DNA of 64,000 nt from an uncultured Treponema sp. (GCA_945877425.1 CAMCRZ010000001.1:186001-250000); one strand, 5' to 3'; positions 52,111-61,421 are shown, numbered from the stretch's first letter. The notes: a model not told the origin generated them from the letters alone. Made by a program: numbers and translations.

Positions 52111-53592
52111 TTATCTTATGACGTTCTTGTAATTTTTAATTGCCTTTTGAATAAAGAATACAAGCTCATCAAGATTCACTCTCTCCTGTTCCATTGAATC
52201 TCTAAAGCGCACAGTTACAGTGTTAAAGAGCGGATTTGCACTTCCGTCATCTTTCTTTTCCTGAATTGTGTCATAATCAACAGTTACGCAGAAAGGAGTT
52301 CCCACTTCATCCTGACGGCGGTAACGCTTTCCTACAGTACCAGAAACATCGTAATCAGTTACAAAATCTTCTTTAAGCAAGTGCTGAATTTCCTTGGCTT
52401 TTTCTGCAAGTCCGTCTTTTTTCATCAATGGAAGAACAGCTACAGTAATTGGAGCAAGACGAGGGTGAAGGTGAAGAACTGTTCTGTAATCTTCTTTTCC
52501 GTCAGTACCTACATTTTCTTCTTCATACGCTTCACAAAGGAACATCAGGAAATTGCGGTTTAATCCTGCAGAAGTTTCAATTACGTAAGGAATGTACTTT
52601 TTGTTTCCGTCTTCCTGATCGATGTAAGACATATCCTTTTTAGAATATTCCTGATGCTGAGAAAGGTCAAAATCAGTGCGGCTGTGAATTCCTTCAACTT
52701 CTTCAAAACCGATTGGGAAATTGTATGTAATATCGTAAGCATCTTTTGCATAATGAGCAAGCTTGTCGTGATGATGCCATTTAAGCTGCTTTTCCGGAAT
52801 ACCGTATTTAATGTAGAAATCCCAGCGTTCTTTTCTCCAGCGCTCAAAAGTTTCGTCTTCTGTTCCAGGCTTGCAGAAATATTCCATTTCCATCTGTTCA
52901 AATTCACAAGTACGGAAAATAAAATTCTTAAAGATAATTTCGTTACGGAAAGACTTACCTACCTGTGCAACACCAAACGGAACTTTCATTCTGTTAGACT
53001 GAACGATATTTTTAAAATCAGTAAAAATTCCCTGACAAGTTTCAGGACGAAGGTAAATCAAATGGCTTTCATCAGCAATAGGACCCTGATATGTTTTAAA
53101 CATCAGGTTAAACTCACGGACAGCAGTATACTTTTTGTTTTTGCTTCCACATGTCGGACAGTTGATGTTTGCATCAATAAAAGCCTTCATTTCATCATGA
53201 GTCATTGTATCAACAGGTTTTCCCGGATTAACATCAGGATTAGCTGCAATAAAATCTTCTATTAATTTATCTGCTCTGTGGCGTGCATTACATTCAAGAC
53301 AGTCAACCATAGGATCAGAAAAGTGATCAACGTGACCGGAAGCCTTCCATGTTGTGTGATGCTGGAAAATTGCAGAATCAAGACCTACAACATCATCGTG
53401 AAGCTGTGTCATGTAATGCCACCATGCATTCTGAATGTTCCGCTTAAAATCAACACCAAGAGGACCGTAATCCCATGCACCTGCCTGACCACCATAAATT
53501 TCTGAAGCCTGATAAACAAAACCGCGTCTTTTACAAAGACTTATGATTTTGTCCAGAGTACAGGCATGAACATCTTTTTCTTTTCCCATCAT
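52111..53592 (-). CDS. glyS: Glycyl-tRNA synthetase (single-chain class II)
   Basis: The dimeric alpha2-type enzyme is recognised by RRGFVYQASEIYGGQAGAWDYGPLG near the N-terminus, motif 2 region LRPETCQGIFTDF and FRNEI, and the C-terminal anticodon domain (LAPITVAVLPLMKKDG, GTVGKRYRRQDEVGTPFCVTVDYDT). CLEC and CPTC pairs suggest a zinc site in the insertion at residues about 95-150. It charges tRNA-Gly. 493 residues is normal. AGGAG before the ATG supports the start. Confidence 0.95.
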   Translation of the reverse strand: MMGKEKDVHACTLDKIISLCKRRGFVYQASEIYGGQAGAWDYGPLGVDFKRNIQNAWWHYMTQLHDDVVGLDSAIFQHHTTWKASGHVDHFSDPMVDCLECNARHRADKLIEDFIAANPDVNPGKPVDTMTHDEMKAFIDANINCPTCGSKNKKYTAVREFNLMFKTYQGPIADESHLIYLRPETCQGIFTDFKNIVQSNRMKVPFGVAQVGKSFRNEIIFKNFIFRTCEFEQMEMEYFCKPGTEDETFERWRKERWDFYIKYGIPEKQLKWHHHDKLAHYAKDAYDITYNFPIGFEEVEGIHSRTDFDLSQHQEYSKKDMSYIDQEDGNKKYIPYVIETSAGLNRNFLMFLCEAYEEENVGTDGKEDYRTVLHLHPRLAPITVAVLPLMKKDGLAEKAKEIQHLLKEDFVTDYDVSGTVGKRYRRQDEVGTPFCVTVDYDTIQEKKDDGSANPLFNTVTVRFRDSMEQERVNLDELVFFIQKAIKNYKNVIR

Positions 53593-53701
53593 AATCTCCT
53601 ATACAACTCCGCACCGGATTGTGCGAATAAAATATTTTTGAATGTTAACACAAAGTTTCAGTATTGAAAAGTAAGTTTAATAAAGTAAGTTTAAACTAAA
53701 T

Positions 53702-54520
53702 TTAAGAGCGCCATGGCTTAAAAATTGCCTTAAAAGGATGAGGCCCCAGAGTTTCCTTGTCACGCATAAGAAGTTCGTCCCATGGAACATCTTTACGTTC
53801 AGCCTTAGTCATTCCGGGATTAACTTCAATCCAGTCGTATTTGTAAAGTCTTAGCCGCAATGCATTTACAACAGTAATCTCAATACCGTTAAACCCTGGA
53901 ACAAGACCAAAAGTAACGACCGTAAGTGCAAGATTTAAAATATTTACTAAAAAAAGTGCAAAAGTAAAGCCGAAATTGTCAATTAAAAGAAGGTAGCATT
54001 TCTTTACGCACTTAAGGAAATTATTGTGCATGATGCTTCGTACAGGAAGAAGCCACTGAAAAGCAAGAACAGACATAAAAAGCAGCCAGAAAATTACAGC
54101 AGCAAGAATAAGGAAAAAAATGTTTTCAGTTTCAATCCAGAAATTAAGGTAATAAGGAAGGCTCACTTTTCCCACAACGTAAACAATGGTAAACAAAACT
54201 GCCCCGTAAAAGCTGTCTTTTAAAACTTTAGGAATCTGCCTGAAAAATTCCACGTAAGAAGCAGCCTTAAAATCCGCAACCTTAACGGCATTTTCTCCGC
54301 CGGCAAAAATCATAACGCAGACAACAAAAGCCGTAATCAGAATAAGCACAAAAGAAACAATATTTATAAAACGTTCATCTAAAGGCAAATAAGAAAAAGC
54401 ATAAGAAACGCAGACAAAAGTTCCTGCAGAAACAACAACCTTAAAAAAGTTAATCAGAATTACATAAAAAAGGTTTTCCCAGATATCAACAAAATTCTTT
54501 TTGAAAAAAAATTTAAACAT
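53702..54520 (-). CDS. Integral membrane protein, about six membrane segments, unknown function
   Basis: The 272-residue product has about six hydrophobic segments (starting near residues 18, 53, 106, 135, 190 and 205) and a hydrophilic C-terminus ending PHPFKAIFKPWRS. The layout recalls YesL/DUF624-type membrane proteins, but I cannot assign a family firmly. It is divergent from the MarR-type regulator at 54653, from which it is separated by 132 nt; regulation by that protein is a reasonable guess. Its -10 box ends 9 nt before the ATG with no Shine-Dalgarno, so the leader is very short. Confidence 0.75.
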   Translation of the reverse strand: MFKFFFKKNFVDIWENLFYVILINFFKVVVSAGTFVCVSYAFSYLPLDERFINIVSFVLILITAFVVCVMIFAGGENAVKVADFKAASYVEFFRQIPKVLKDSFYGAVLFTIVYVVGKVSLPYYLNFWIETENIFFLILAAVIFWLLFMSVLAFQWLLPVRSIMHNNFLKCVKKCYLLLIDNFGFTFALFLVNILNLALTVVTFGLVPGFNGIEITVVNALRLRLYKYDWIEVNPGMTKAERKDVPWDELLMRDKETLGPHPFKAIFKPWRS

Positions 54521-54529
54521 AATGACTCT

Positions 54530-54558
54530 AATTTACAATTTATCTTATGACTCGTCAA
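54530..54558 (-). promoter_or_regulatory. Promoter of the membrane protein gene (very short leader)
   Basis: TTGACG - 17 nt - TAAATT on the minus strand, ending 9 nt before the ATG at 54520. Confidence 0.6.
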
Positions 54559-54616
54559 CAATCTGCCTTTAAGCGTCACCTGCTTTGCTTCGTAAAAGTC
54601 AGATCCTTTAATTCAG

Positions 54617-54646
54617 TTGAAATTTTTACGTTTTCACTGATATATT
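54617..54646 (+). promoter_or_regulatory. Leaderless-type promoter of the MarR-family gene
   Basis: TTGAAA - 18 nt - TATATT, ending 6 nt before the ATG at 54653. The gap TTTACA has no Shine-Dalgarno. Confidence 0.7.
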
Positions 54647-54652
54647 TTTACA

Positions 54653-55111
54653 ATGGAATATTCAACAGACAGAATTCTTGCTTTAATTTCTCACATCCAC
54701 ACAATAAGTGCAGACTTTACTAAAAAATTTCTTGTAGAAAAGGGAAAATTTGCTTCTTCCCACGGTTTCATTCTTTTTCTTTTAGGGCAGAACGAAAGCC
54801 TTACAATGGGAGAACTTTCCAAAGGCATTAACCGCAACAAATCAACTACAACTGTCCTTATAAAAAAACTTCAGGAAGAAGGTCTTGTAAAAGTCTGCGG
54901 CGGAACTGATGACTGCCGTACAAAAACAGTAAGCCTTACTCAAAAAGGCAGAGACTACAACAGCTTTACTTCAGGCATTTCAAAACAGCTTTTAGACACT
55001 TGCTGGAAAGATTTTTCCAACGAAGAAAAGGAAACTCTTCTTAAGCTTTTAAAAAAGATGGATTTGAACTTAACCCAGGAAACCAGCGGACAGGTTTTTC
55101 AGAAAAAATAA
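54653..55111 (+). CDS. MarR-family transcriptional regulator
   Basis: The 152-residue product has the MarR winged helix: FILFLLGQNESLTMGELSKGINRNKSTTTVLIKKLQEEGLVKV (helix-turn-helix), followed by a wing with DDCRTKTVSLTQKGRDY. Terminal helices would form the dimer. Ligand and targets are unknown; the divergent membrane protein gene and autoregulation are the obvious candidates. It is predicted to be translated from a leaderless mRNA. A probably bidirectional terminator follows the stop. Confidence 0.9.
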   Translation: MEYSTDRILALISHIHTISADFTKKFLVEKGKFASSHGFILFLLGQNESLTMGELSKGINRNKSTTTVLIKKLQEEGLVKVCGGTDDCRTKTVSLTQKGRDYNSFTSGISKQLLDTCWKDFSNEEKETLLKLLKKMDLNLTQETSGQVFQKK

Positions 55112-55112
55112 A

Positions 55113-55156
55113 CCGCCTGCCTTTAACTTTTTACATTACGCAAAAACGACAGGCGG
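55113..55156. terminator. Probable bidirectional terminator between marR-type gene and tkt
   Basis: CCGCCTG and CAGGCGG pair over 7 bp with a 30-nt loop. On the minus strand GGTTTATTTTTT follows, so it fits the transketolase transcript best. Confidence 0.6.
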
Positions 55157-55178
55157 CAGTTGAATTTTAAGCTAAATT

Positions 55179-57149
55179 TTATTTTTTAAGAAGTTCTGCA
55201 AATTTTTCAGGTGTAAATCCAAGATGTTCTGCAACTTTTGCAGCAGGTCCTGATTCACCAAAATCATTTAAAGTAAAGCAGTCGCTCTTTTTTGCATAAC
55301 CTTCCCAACCCATAGAAATACCGGCTTCAGCAACAACAACACGTTTTGCACCGCCAATAAGCTTCTTCTGAACTTCTTCGTTTTTATCAAACATTGTCTT
55401 GTCAAGAACAGAAACTACACGGATAGATTTTCCTGGAACAAGTTTAGCTGCATCAAGGGCAAGATTAACTTCAGAACCAGTTGCAAGAACTGTAATGTCA
55501 GGGCAGGAACCGCCTTCCTGAACAATGTAAGCACCGTTTTTCTTTACGCTGTTCTGCCAGTCTTTGTCTGCCTTTTCGTAAACAGCAAGCCCCTGACGTG
55601 TAAATGCCATACATACAGGATGATCTTTACTTGCAACAGCCATTTCCCATGCAATCTGACTTTCTTCTGCATCGCCCGGTCTGAGCACCTGAACATTAGG
55701 AATGGAACGTAATGCTGCAAGAGTTTCTATAGGCTGATGTGTAGGACCGTCTTCTCCAACGTAAATTGAATCGTGTGTAAAAATATAAATGTTTGGAATT
55801 TTAGAAAGAGCTGCAACACGTAAAGACGGACGTAAATAATCAGAGAATACAAGGAATGTTGCACCGAATGCCCTTAATCCTCCGTGAAGGTTTATACCGC
55901 TTTGAATCTGGCTCATTGCAAATTCACGGATACCGTATTCAATAGTGCGTCCCTTGCGGTTTTCAGGGGAATAAGTGCCGTCATCATTTTTAACTTTTGT
56001 TTTATTCGGTCCCTGTAAATCTGCAGAACCGCCTACAAGCCATTCGTAACGGTCAGCCATGCAGTTAAGGCTTTTTCCCGAAGCATCACGGGTTGCAGGC
56101 TTATCTTCACCGGCTTTGTAAACAGGAGCAGCAGCTTCTCCGGTTGGCTTTTCATTCCAGTAAGCGTCCCATTTTACTGCAAGTTCAGGATTTTCCTTTG
56201 CCCATGCATCAAATTCAGCTTTCCATGCTTCTTCTTTAGCAGCAAATTCTTTGCGCTTTTCTTCAAAATAAGCATAGCTTTCAGGAACAACGTAGAATGT
56301 CTTGTCAGCAGGAAGTCCAAGAGCTTTTTTAGCAGCAGCACATCCTTCTTCTCCAAGAGGTGCACCGTGAACATCAGCCGTTCCCTGATTTGGAGCGCCG
56401 TAACCGATTACAGACTTAAGGATAATAAGTGAAGGCTTGTCTTTTTCAGCTTTTGCTTCTTCTACAAGTTTTACTATTTCTTCTACATTGTACATGCTTC
56501 CCCTAAGAACCTGCCAGCCGTATGCTTCATAACGTTTTGCAATATCTTCAGAGAAAGTAACTGTTGTGCTTCCGTCAATGGAAATCTTGTTTTCATCATA
56601 AAATGCTATAAGCTTTCCAAGTTTAAGCGTACCTGCAAGAGAACAGGCTTCAGAAGAAACCCCTTCTTCAAGACATCCTTCTCCAACAAGAGTATAAGTG
56701 TAGTGGTCAACGATTGTGTGCTTTGGCGTGTTAAAGCGTGCAGCAAGCATTGTTTCAGCAATAGCCATACCTACAGAAACAGCAATCCCCTGACCTAAAG
56801 GGCCTGATGTAGATTCAACACCGTCTGTCATTCCTCTTTCAGGATGACCCGGACACTTAGAACCAACCTGACGGAAACTCTTTATATCATCCATTGAAAC
56901 TTTATAACCGGCAAGATGGAGAATGCTGTATAAAAGCATAGAGCCGTGTCCTGCAGAAAGTACAAAACGATCTCTGTCAACCCATGCTGAATCAGCAGGA
57001 TTATGCTTCATGATTTCTCCATAAAGGACAGCTGCTACTTCTGCTGCTCCCAACGGAAGACCCGGATGTCCGGACTTAGCTTTTTGGATTGCATCCATGG
57101 AAAGACTTCTGATAGAAAGAGCTGTCGCTTCAATACCTTTAATATTCAT
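55179..57149 (-). CDS. tkt: Transketolase
   Basis: Thiamine diphosphate enzyme motifs: [27 protein letters not shown], the ThDP/Mg motif [40 protein letters not shown], and in the second half [14 protein letters not shown] and [17 protein letters not shown]. It moves two-carbon units in the pentose phosphate pathway. I start at the ATG at 57149, where AGGAG precedes MNIKG, giving 656 residues, the usual length. Upstream is a clear promoter, and just after it a 14-nt motif shared with the phosphoglucomutase promoter region. Confidence 0.95.
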   Translation of the reverse strand: MNIKGIEATALSIRSLSMDAIQKAKSGHPGLPLGAAEVAAVLYGEIMKHNPADSAWVDRDRFVLSAGHGSMLLYSILHLAGYKVSMDDIKSFRQVGSKCPGHPERGMTDGVESTSGPLGQGIAVSVGMAIAETMLAARFNTPKHTIVDHYTYTLVGEGCLEEGVSSEACSLAGTLKLGKLIAFYDENKISIDGSTTVTFSEDIAKRYEAYGWQVLRGSMYNVEEIVKLVEEAKAEKDKPSLIILKSVIGYGAPNQGTADVHGAPLGEEGCAAAKKALGLPADKTFYVVPESYAYFEEKRKEFAAKEEAWKAEFDAWAKENPELAVKWDAYWNEKPTGEAAAPVYKAGEDKPATRDASGKSLNCMADRYEWLVGGSADLQGPNKTKVKNDDGTYSPENRKGRTIEYGIREFAMSQIQSGINLHGGLRAFGATFLVFSDYLRPSLRVAALSKIPNIYIFTHDSIYVGEDGPTHQPIETLAALRSIPNVQVLRPGDAEESQIAWEMAVASKDHPVCMAFTRQGLAVYEKADKDWQNSVKKNGAYIVQEGGSCPDITVLATGSEVNLALDAAKLVPGKSIRVVSVLDKTMFDKNEEVQKKLIGGAKRVVVAEAGISMGWEGYAKKSDCFTLNDFGESGPAAKVAEHLGFTPEKFAELLKK

Positions 57150-57215
57150 AAATATGCTCCTGACAAAAATTGTAACAAGTAAAGTCCAACTTTTGTGTTT
57201 TTTATATAAAAGTCT

Positions 57216-57229
57216 GCAACGCAAACTTT
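57216..57229 (-). promoter_or_regulatory. Motif AAAGTTTGCGTTGC downstream of the tkt promoter
   Basis: Identical over 14 nt to 15085-15098 in the phosphoglucomutase leader, in the same orientation relative to transcription and in both cases starting 9-12 nt after the -10 box. At the mutase it is half of a perfect dyad. Confidence 0.4.
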
Positions 57230-57237
57230 GTAAACAT

Positions 57238-57266
57238 ATTCTATTCAGATAAATTATTTATTTCAA
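57238..57266 (-). promoter_or_regulatory. Promoter of tkt
   Basis: TTGAAA - 17 nt - TAGAAT on the minus strand, giving a leader of about 80 nt before the start at 57149. Confidence 0.65.
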
Positions 57267-57403
57267 CAAATTTATTTGCATTATTGCACTTTACGACCGA
57301 ACAGACGCCACCCTAGCGTACTTGCCGGAAAAAGCCGGACAGCTACGACACACTTTCTCCAGACCATTTCGGAAGAAGCAGGATTGCCCTAAACAAGAGG
57401 AAA

Positions 57404-57874
57404 CTATACTTTTAGAAAATCAATGAGGCGCAGCAAATCTTTTTCTGAAGGTTTAGTCCGTATAAGCTGCTTGAATTCAGGAGAACGGAAAAGTTTTGCC
57501 AGCTGAACGAGAGCCTTAACGTGAAACTGTGCACTTTGGGAAAGGAGAATAAACATTGAATGAACTTTCTGACCGTCAGGAGCATTCATGTCAATAGGAT
57601 TTTTCAAGTAACAGACAATCAGTCGTTCCTGCTCTTTTTCCTTCATAACAGGACGCCTTGGGTGAGGAATGGAAATGCCGTTTCCTACAGCAGTACTTAA
57701 AACAGCTTCCCTTTCAAGAAGTTCCTTCACAAACTGATTTTTATCTAAGGAAGAAGGCAGCGTTATTTTTTTACTGATATCAGCAAACAATTCCTCTACA
57801 GTAGAACCTTCCACATCAGTAAGGATTCCGCCTTTATGAATTAATTCGCACAAGTCACATCCGTCTATAAGCAT
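57404..57874 (-). CDS. PTS EIIA domain protein (PtsN/fructose-type)
   Basis: The 156-residue product is a stand-alone EIIA domain: ITLPSSLDKNQFVKELLEREAVLSTAVGNGISIPHPRRPV with the phosphorylatable His near residue 72, then IDMNAPDGQKVHSMFILLSQSAQFHVKAL with the second conserved His. There is no HTH, unlike the protein at 9141. With no permease nearby a regulatory role (as for EIIA-Ntr) is likely. GGAGGAG precedes the ATG. It follows the unknown protein at 57901 by 26 nt and is probably co-transcribed with it; T. pallidum has, as I recall, a comparable pair. Confidence 0.87.
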   Translation of the reverse strand: MLIDGCDLCELIHKGGILTDVEGSTVEELFADISKKITLPSSLDKNQFVKELLEREAVLSTAVGNGISIPHPRRPVMKEKEQERLIVCYLKNPIDMNAPDGQKVHSMFILLSQSAQFHVKALVQLAKLFRSPEFKQLIRTKPSEKDLLRLIDFLKV

Positions 57875-57900
57875 TGTCTCCTCCAGTCAAAGTAACCCCG

Positions 57901-59364
57901 TCAGTAAACTTTAAATCGTCCTGAATGCTGCCTTTCAAGTTCCAGTTCCAGTTCTTCTCTTACGCTTTCAAAGTTCCATGCCATTCCGTCTAAAGAAAGG
58001 GAAATATTCTGTGCATCACGCTCAAGATTATCCCTGTTTGTAATAGATTGAATCAATCCCGTAAGATGTCCAAGAAGCTGTGAAAGCGTTACCAGTTCCT
58101 GTTGAGGAAGCAGCTCAAGATTTAAGTTTTCACTGTCAATTCTATAAACAAGATCAACAACTTTAGAATAAAGAACAAGGGCTTTCTGCCTTAAACGTCC
58201 GGCAATTCTGTCTGCAAAACGATTATAATCTTTCCCGAGTATACAACTTCTCTTCTTCAATAGCAATAAAAGTTCATTTCTGCAATCTTCAGAAAATAAT
58301 TGATGACTTAGAAAAAGCCTTTCAATTATGCAGGAAAAATTATTTTCCCTCCGATAAAACATATCAAGAATGCTTTCATCATAAATAAAGCCGGGAATTT
58401 CAAATACAATCTCTTCATAATCATGAGACAAAATACTTTTTCTGTCAGCACCTGCCATCTGACTGTAATTCCATTTTCCTACAGCAGGAACAGTTTCACC
58501 TTTGCGCCAGAGCCTGGTTTCCACGCCAAAATCTTCAATATCAACTTTTCTGGCATAACGCTCAAGATATTCTTCAATAGAGCCGCAGTAATCTACGCTA
58601 AGATCTTCCATATTTTCAAAAAACAGACAGGCAAGTTGCTCTTCCATACATGACATGGGACCTTTACGCTCAAACTGTTCAAGAAGATGCTCTTCCACTT
58701 TATTGTACCAGCCAAGCCTTTTATCTGCTGATTTTCCCCTGCCGAAAGAACAGTCTTCTTCGTGTTCAATTCTTACATCGATTTTTCCGCAGCACCAGTC
58801 TTCTACAGTACAGATAAGCCTGTCGTTAAATTTAAACCCGCCGTTTTTTATAAGAGGAGCCAAATCAAAGCAAGTAAGGTTTACTTTTTTCGGCAGCTGA
58901 AAGTCGTTTTGTGAAATGTTAAGCTCAGCATTTGCAGGATCAGCTGCAATGTATTGCGGAGCATATTCCAGACCGTATAATTTAAAAATTGACATTGCAA
59001 AGTCAGAATCAAAAGTTCCCGTCTTGCTCTTAAGTTTCCGTCCGTTATTGTAAAATGAAATTCCGTAAAAAAAGTTTTCGCCGTCAACAAAAGGAATGCA
59101 TCTTCCGCCTATTGCCACAGCTTTCTGTTCAAACTCTTTAAGTGTAGGCTTTATGCTGAACACTGCACCGGAAAAGACGCCGGCTTTCGTAATATATTTA
59201 TCGTTACCCAGAGAAAATACATTTGTACTGTCTTCAAGAATTTGCCGGACTTCTCTTGTACTTACTTTTATTCCCAGCTCTTCCATAAGGGCACAATAGG
59301 ATTTAAGAGAAAAAACATCTTTAAAATTCTGCAAAAAAGCCTGCAGTAAATTGTCATCTTTCAT
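57901..59364 (-). CDS. Conserved treponemal protein of unknown function, in operon with EIIA
   Basis: I do not recognise a family for this 487-residue protein. The first 60 residues look like a small helical domain (ALMEELGIKVSTREVRQILEDS). A beta-rich part with Cys pairs follows (TVEDWCCGKIDV), then a long helical C-terminal half ending in a Glu-rich helix. No signal peptide or membrane segment is present, so it is cytoplasmic. Its only contextual clue is the EIIA gene 26 nt downstream, suggesting that it is a target or partner of PTS phosphorylation. The ATG follows a leaderless-type promoter with no Shine-Dalgarno. Confidence 0.7.
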   Translation of the reverse strand: MKDDNLLQAFLQNFKDVFSLKSYCALMEELGIKVSTREVRQILEDSTNVFSLGNDKYITKAGVFSGAVFSIKPTLKEFEQKAVAIGGRCIPFVDGENFFYGISFYNNGRKLKSKTGTFDSDFAMSIFKLYGLEYAPQYIAADPANAELNISQNDFQLPKKVNLTCFDLAPLIKNGGFKFNDRLICTVEDWCCGKIDVRIEHEEDCSFGRGKSADKRLGWYNKVEEHLLEQFERKGPMSCMEEQLACLFFENMEDLSVDYCGSIEEYLERYARKVDIEDFGVETRLWRKGETVPAVGKWNYSQMAGADRKSILSHDYEEIVFEIPGFIYDESILDMFYRRENNFSCIIERLFLSHQLFSEDCRNELLLLLKKRSCILGKDYNRFADRIAGRLRQKALVLYSKVVDLVYRIDSENLNLELLPQQELVTLSQLLGHLTGLIQSITNRDNLERDAQNISLSLDGMAWNFESVREELELELERQHSGRFKVY

Positions 59365-59370
59365 ACTTAT

Positions 59371-59399
59371 ATTTTAATACTTTTAATAAAAAATACCAA
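59371..59399 (-). promoter_or_regulatory. Leaderless-type promoter of the 57901-EIIA operon
   Basis: TTGGTA - 17 nt - TAAAAT on the minus strand, ending 6 nt before the ATG at 59364. Confidence 0.65.
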
Positions 59400-59518
59400 A
59401 CTTTCTTAATGAATTTCTGTTTTATCCGAATTCTACAGGAATTCACTGTTTATTAGAATATGCAAACTGTGAAGAACATCAATCTTCCCGAAAAAATACC
59501 GAAGATGCCTTTTATCGT

Positions 59519-59547
59519 TTGACAATATTATTACTATACATTACTAT
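59519..59547 (+). promoter_or_regulatory. Promoter of rny
   Basis: TTGACA - 17 nt - TACTAT, leaving a leader of about 37 nt with AAGGAG before the rny ATG. Confidence 0.55.
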
Positions 59548-59590
59548 TTACTGTAACCATATTAAAGAATAATAAGGAGAAATTTGTAAA

Positions 59591-61123
59591 ATGCCGTCTA
59601 TGGTACTATACATTGTGCTCCCCTTTTTAGGCTTATTTCTTGGATGGATTTTACGCTGGGTTTACGCCAGATTTCAACTTACCGCTTCAGAACAAAAGGC
59701 TGAACGGATTATACAAGATGCAAAAAAAGAAGCAGAAGCTCAGAAAAAGGAGATGCTGCTTCAGGCAAAAGATCAGCTTATTCAGGACAGAAATCAGCAG
59801 GAACGGGAGAACCGTGAGCGCCGTGCAGAGTTACAGCGCTTTGAAAGCAGAGTAAACAAGAAAGAAGAAGTTCTTGACCAGAGAACACAGGATCTGGACA
59901 AGAAAGATGAAGAACTGAACAGCCGCCAGGTTGAAATGACTAAGCGGGAAAATCTGCTGCAGGAAAAAGAAATGAATCTTCGTTCAGAACTTGAGCGTAT
60001 TTCAGGATTTACTGCAGAAGAAGCAAAGGCACTGATTATTAAGAATCTTGAAAATGATGCCCGTCACGATGCACAGGCTCTTCTTAACAAGATTGATCAG
60101 GAAGCACAGCTTTCAGCAGAAAAGAAGGCTCAGGACATTCTTGTAACGGCAATTCAGCGCATTGCTACGGAAACAACAGGTGACCTTACAGTTGCAACTG
60201 TTTCCCTTCCAAGTGATGAAATGAAAGGTCGCATTATCGGTCGTGAAGGAAGAAACATCAGAACCCTTGAAACTTTAACCGGTGTAGACATTATAATTGA
60301 TGATACTCCGGAAGCTGTAGTTATAAGCTGTTTTGATCCTGTAAGAAAGGAAATTGCAAGAGTTGCTCTTGAACGCCTTATTACAGACGGACGCATTCAT
60401 CCTGCAAGAATTGAAGAAATTGTTCAAAAAGTTACCCGTGAAATCCAGCAGAAGATTTACGAAGAAGGCGAACGTGCTTTGTTCGAACTTGGAATTCACA
60501 ACATGGGTCAGGATGCAGTAAGGGCAATCGGACGGCTTTACTTCAGGACAAGTTACGGTCAGAATGTTCTTACTCACTCAAAGGAAGTAGCTGAACTTGC
60601 AAGCCTTTTAGCCGCAGAAGTTGGTGCAAACAGGGAACTGGCAAAAAGAGCTGCCCTTCTCCACGACATTGGTAAGGGTGCAGAAAATGACAGTGATCAG
60701 AACCATGCAGAAGTTGGTGCAGAAATGGCACGTAAAATGGGTGAAGATCCGCGTGTCGTAAATGCAATTGCAGCTCACCATAATGATTGTGAACCGCAGA
60801 CAACAGAAGCAATTATTGTTCAGATAGCTGATGCGATCAGTGCTGCCCGGCCAGGTGCAAGACGTGAAACTGTAGACAATTACGTTAAGCGCCTTGAAAA
60901 TCTTGAAGAAACAGCTAAAAAGTTTACGGGAGTTGAACAAGCCTACGCCATTCAGGCTGGACGTGAACTTCGCATCCTTGTAAACAACGAAAAAATTCCT
61001 GATGATCAGGTTAAGGAACTGGCAAAACAAATTGCCAAACAAATTGAAACTGACCTTCGTTATCCGGGAAGAATTAAAATTACAATGATTCGTGAAACAC
61101 GTATTATAGAATACGCACGGTAA
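59591..61123 (+). CDS. rny: Ribonuclease Y
   Basis: RNase Y layout: N-terminal membrane anchor (residues 3-24), long coiled coil (about 30-150, Gln/Lys/Glu-rich), KH domain (SLPSDEMKGRIIGREGRNIRTLETLTGVD), and HD domain (TSYGQNVLTHSKEVAEL, LLHDIGKG) to the C-terminal YPGRIKITMIRETRIIEYAR. It is the membrane-bound endoribonuclease that starts mRNA decay in many bacteria without RNase E. 510 residues is normal. AAGGAG supports the start. A terminator follows, then tRNA-Leu. Confidence 0.97.
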   Translation: MPSMVLYIVLPFLGLFLGWILRWVYARFQLTASEQKAERIIQDAKKEAEAQKKEMLLQAKDQLIQDRNQQERENRERRAELQRFESRVNKKEEVLDQRTQDLDKKDEELNSRQVEMTKRENLLQEKEMNLRSELERISGFTAEEAKALIIKNLENDARHDAQALLNKIDQEAQLSAEKKAQDILVTAIQRIATETTGDLTVATVSLPSDEMKGRIIGREGRNIRTLETLTGVDIIIDDTPEAVVISCFDPVRKEIARVALERLITDGRIHPARIEEIVQKVTREIQQKIYEEGERALFELGIHNMGQDAVRAIGRLYFRTSYGQNVLTHSKEVAELASLLAAEVGANRELAKRAALLHDIGKGAENDSDQNHAEVGAEMARKMGEDPRVVNAIAAHHNDCEPQTTEAIIVQIADAISAARPGARRETVDNYVKRLENLEETAKKFTGVEQAYAIQAGRELRILVNNEKIPDDQVKELAKQIAKQIETDLRYPGRIKITMIRETRIIEYAR

Positions 61124-61132
61124 AACAAAAGG

Positions 61133-61172
61133 CTGTCTGTTAAGCAAATGCTTTTCAGGCAGTTTTTTTTTT
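61133..61172 (+). terminator. Intrinsic terminator after rny
   Basis: CTGTCTG pairs with CAGGCAG (7 bp with one G-T) around a 16-nt loop, followed by ten T. Confidence 0.85.
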
Positions 61173-61267
61173 GCACTTTTCCCTTTGGATTTTCCTGATA
61201 ATTTTTCATAAAAAGTTACATTTTCACTTGAAAAAAATAATCCAATATTATAAAATACTACCGTGTT

Positions 61268-61355
61268 GCCGAGATGGTGGAATAGGTAGACACAAGGGAC
61301 TTAAAATCCCTCGGCACTTTAACCTGCCGTGCCAGTTCGATTCTGGTTCTCGGCA
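61268..61355 (+). tRNA. tRNA-Leu (anticodon TAA)
   Basis: An 88-nt class II tRNA. GCCGAGA and TCTCGGC form the acceptor stem, with discriminator A at 61355. The anticodon stem AGGGA/TCCCT (61295-61311) frames TAA at 61302-61304. A long variable arm (CGGCACTTTAACCTGCCG) and T-loop TTCGATT follow. CCA is not encoded. It reads UUA and UUG. A terminator hairpin follows directly. Confidence 0.97.
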
Positions 61356-61356
61356 A

Positions 61357-61390
61357 AACTGATTCTTTAGCATAAAGAGTCAGTTTTTTT
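61357..61390 (+). terminator. Terminator after tRNA-Leu (bidirectional)
   Basis: AACTGATTCTTT pairs with AAAGAGTCAGTT around TAGCAT with one mismatch, followed by T residues; A residues on the other side let it serve the convergent gene ending at 61422 as well. Confidence 0.85.
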
Positions 61391-61421
61391 TTGCACTTTT
61401 TTCTTCGGCTTTTCAAATAAG

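Noticed and set aside
52654..53265. 203-codon plus-strand frame inside glyS
   Set aside because: Antisense shadow of glyS with no ribosome site.
53610..53625. 5'-UTR hairpin CGCAC/GTGCG of glyS as a regulatory element
   Set aside because: The probable -10 box overlaps it, so it may not be transcribed whole; too small to support.
60608..61147. 179-codon minus-strand frame opposite rny
   Set aside because: Antisense to conserved HD-domain codons of rny; Phe/Cys-rich shadow composition.
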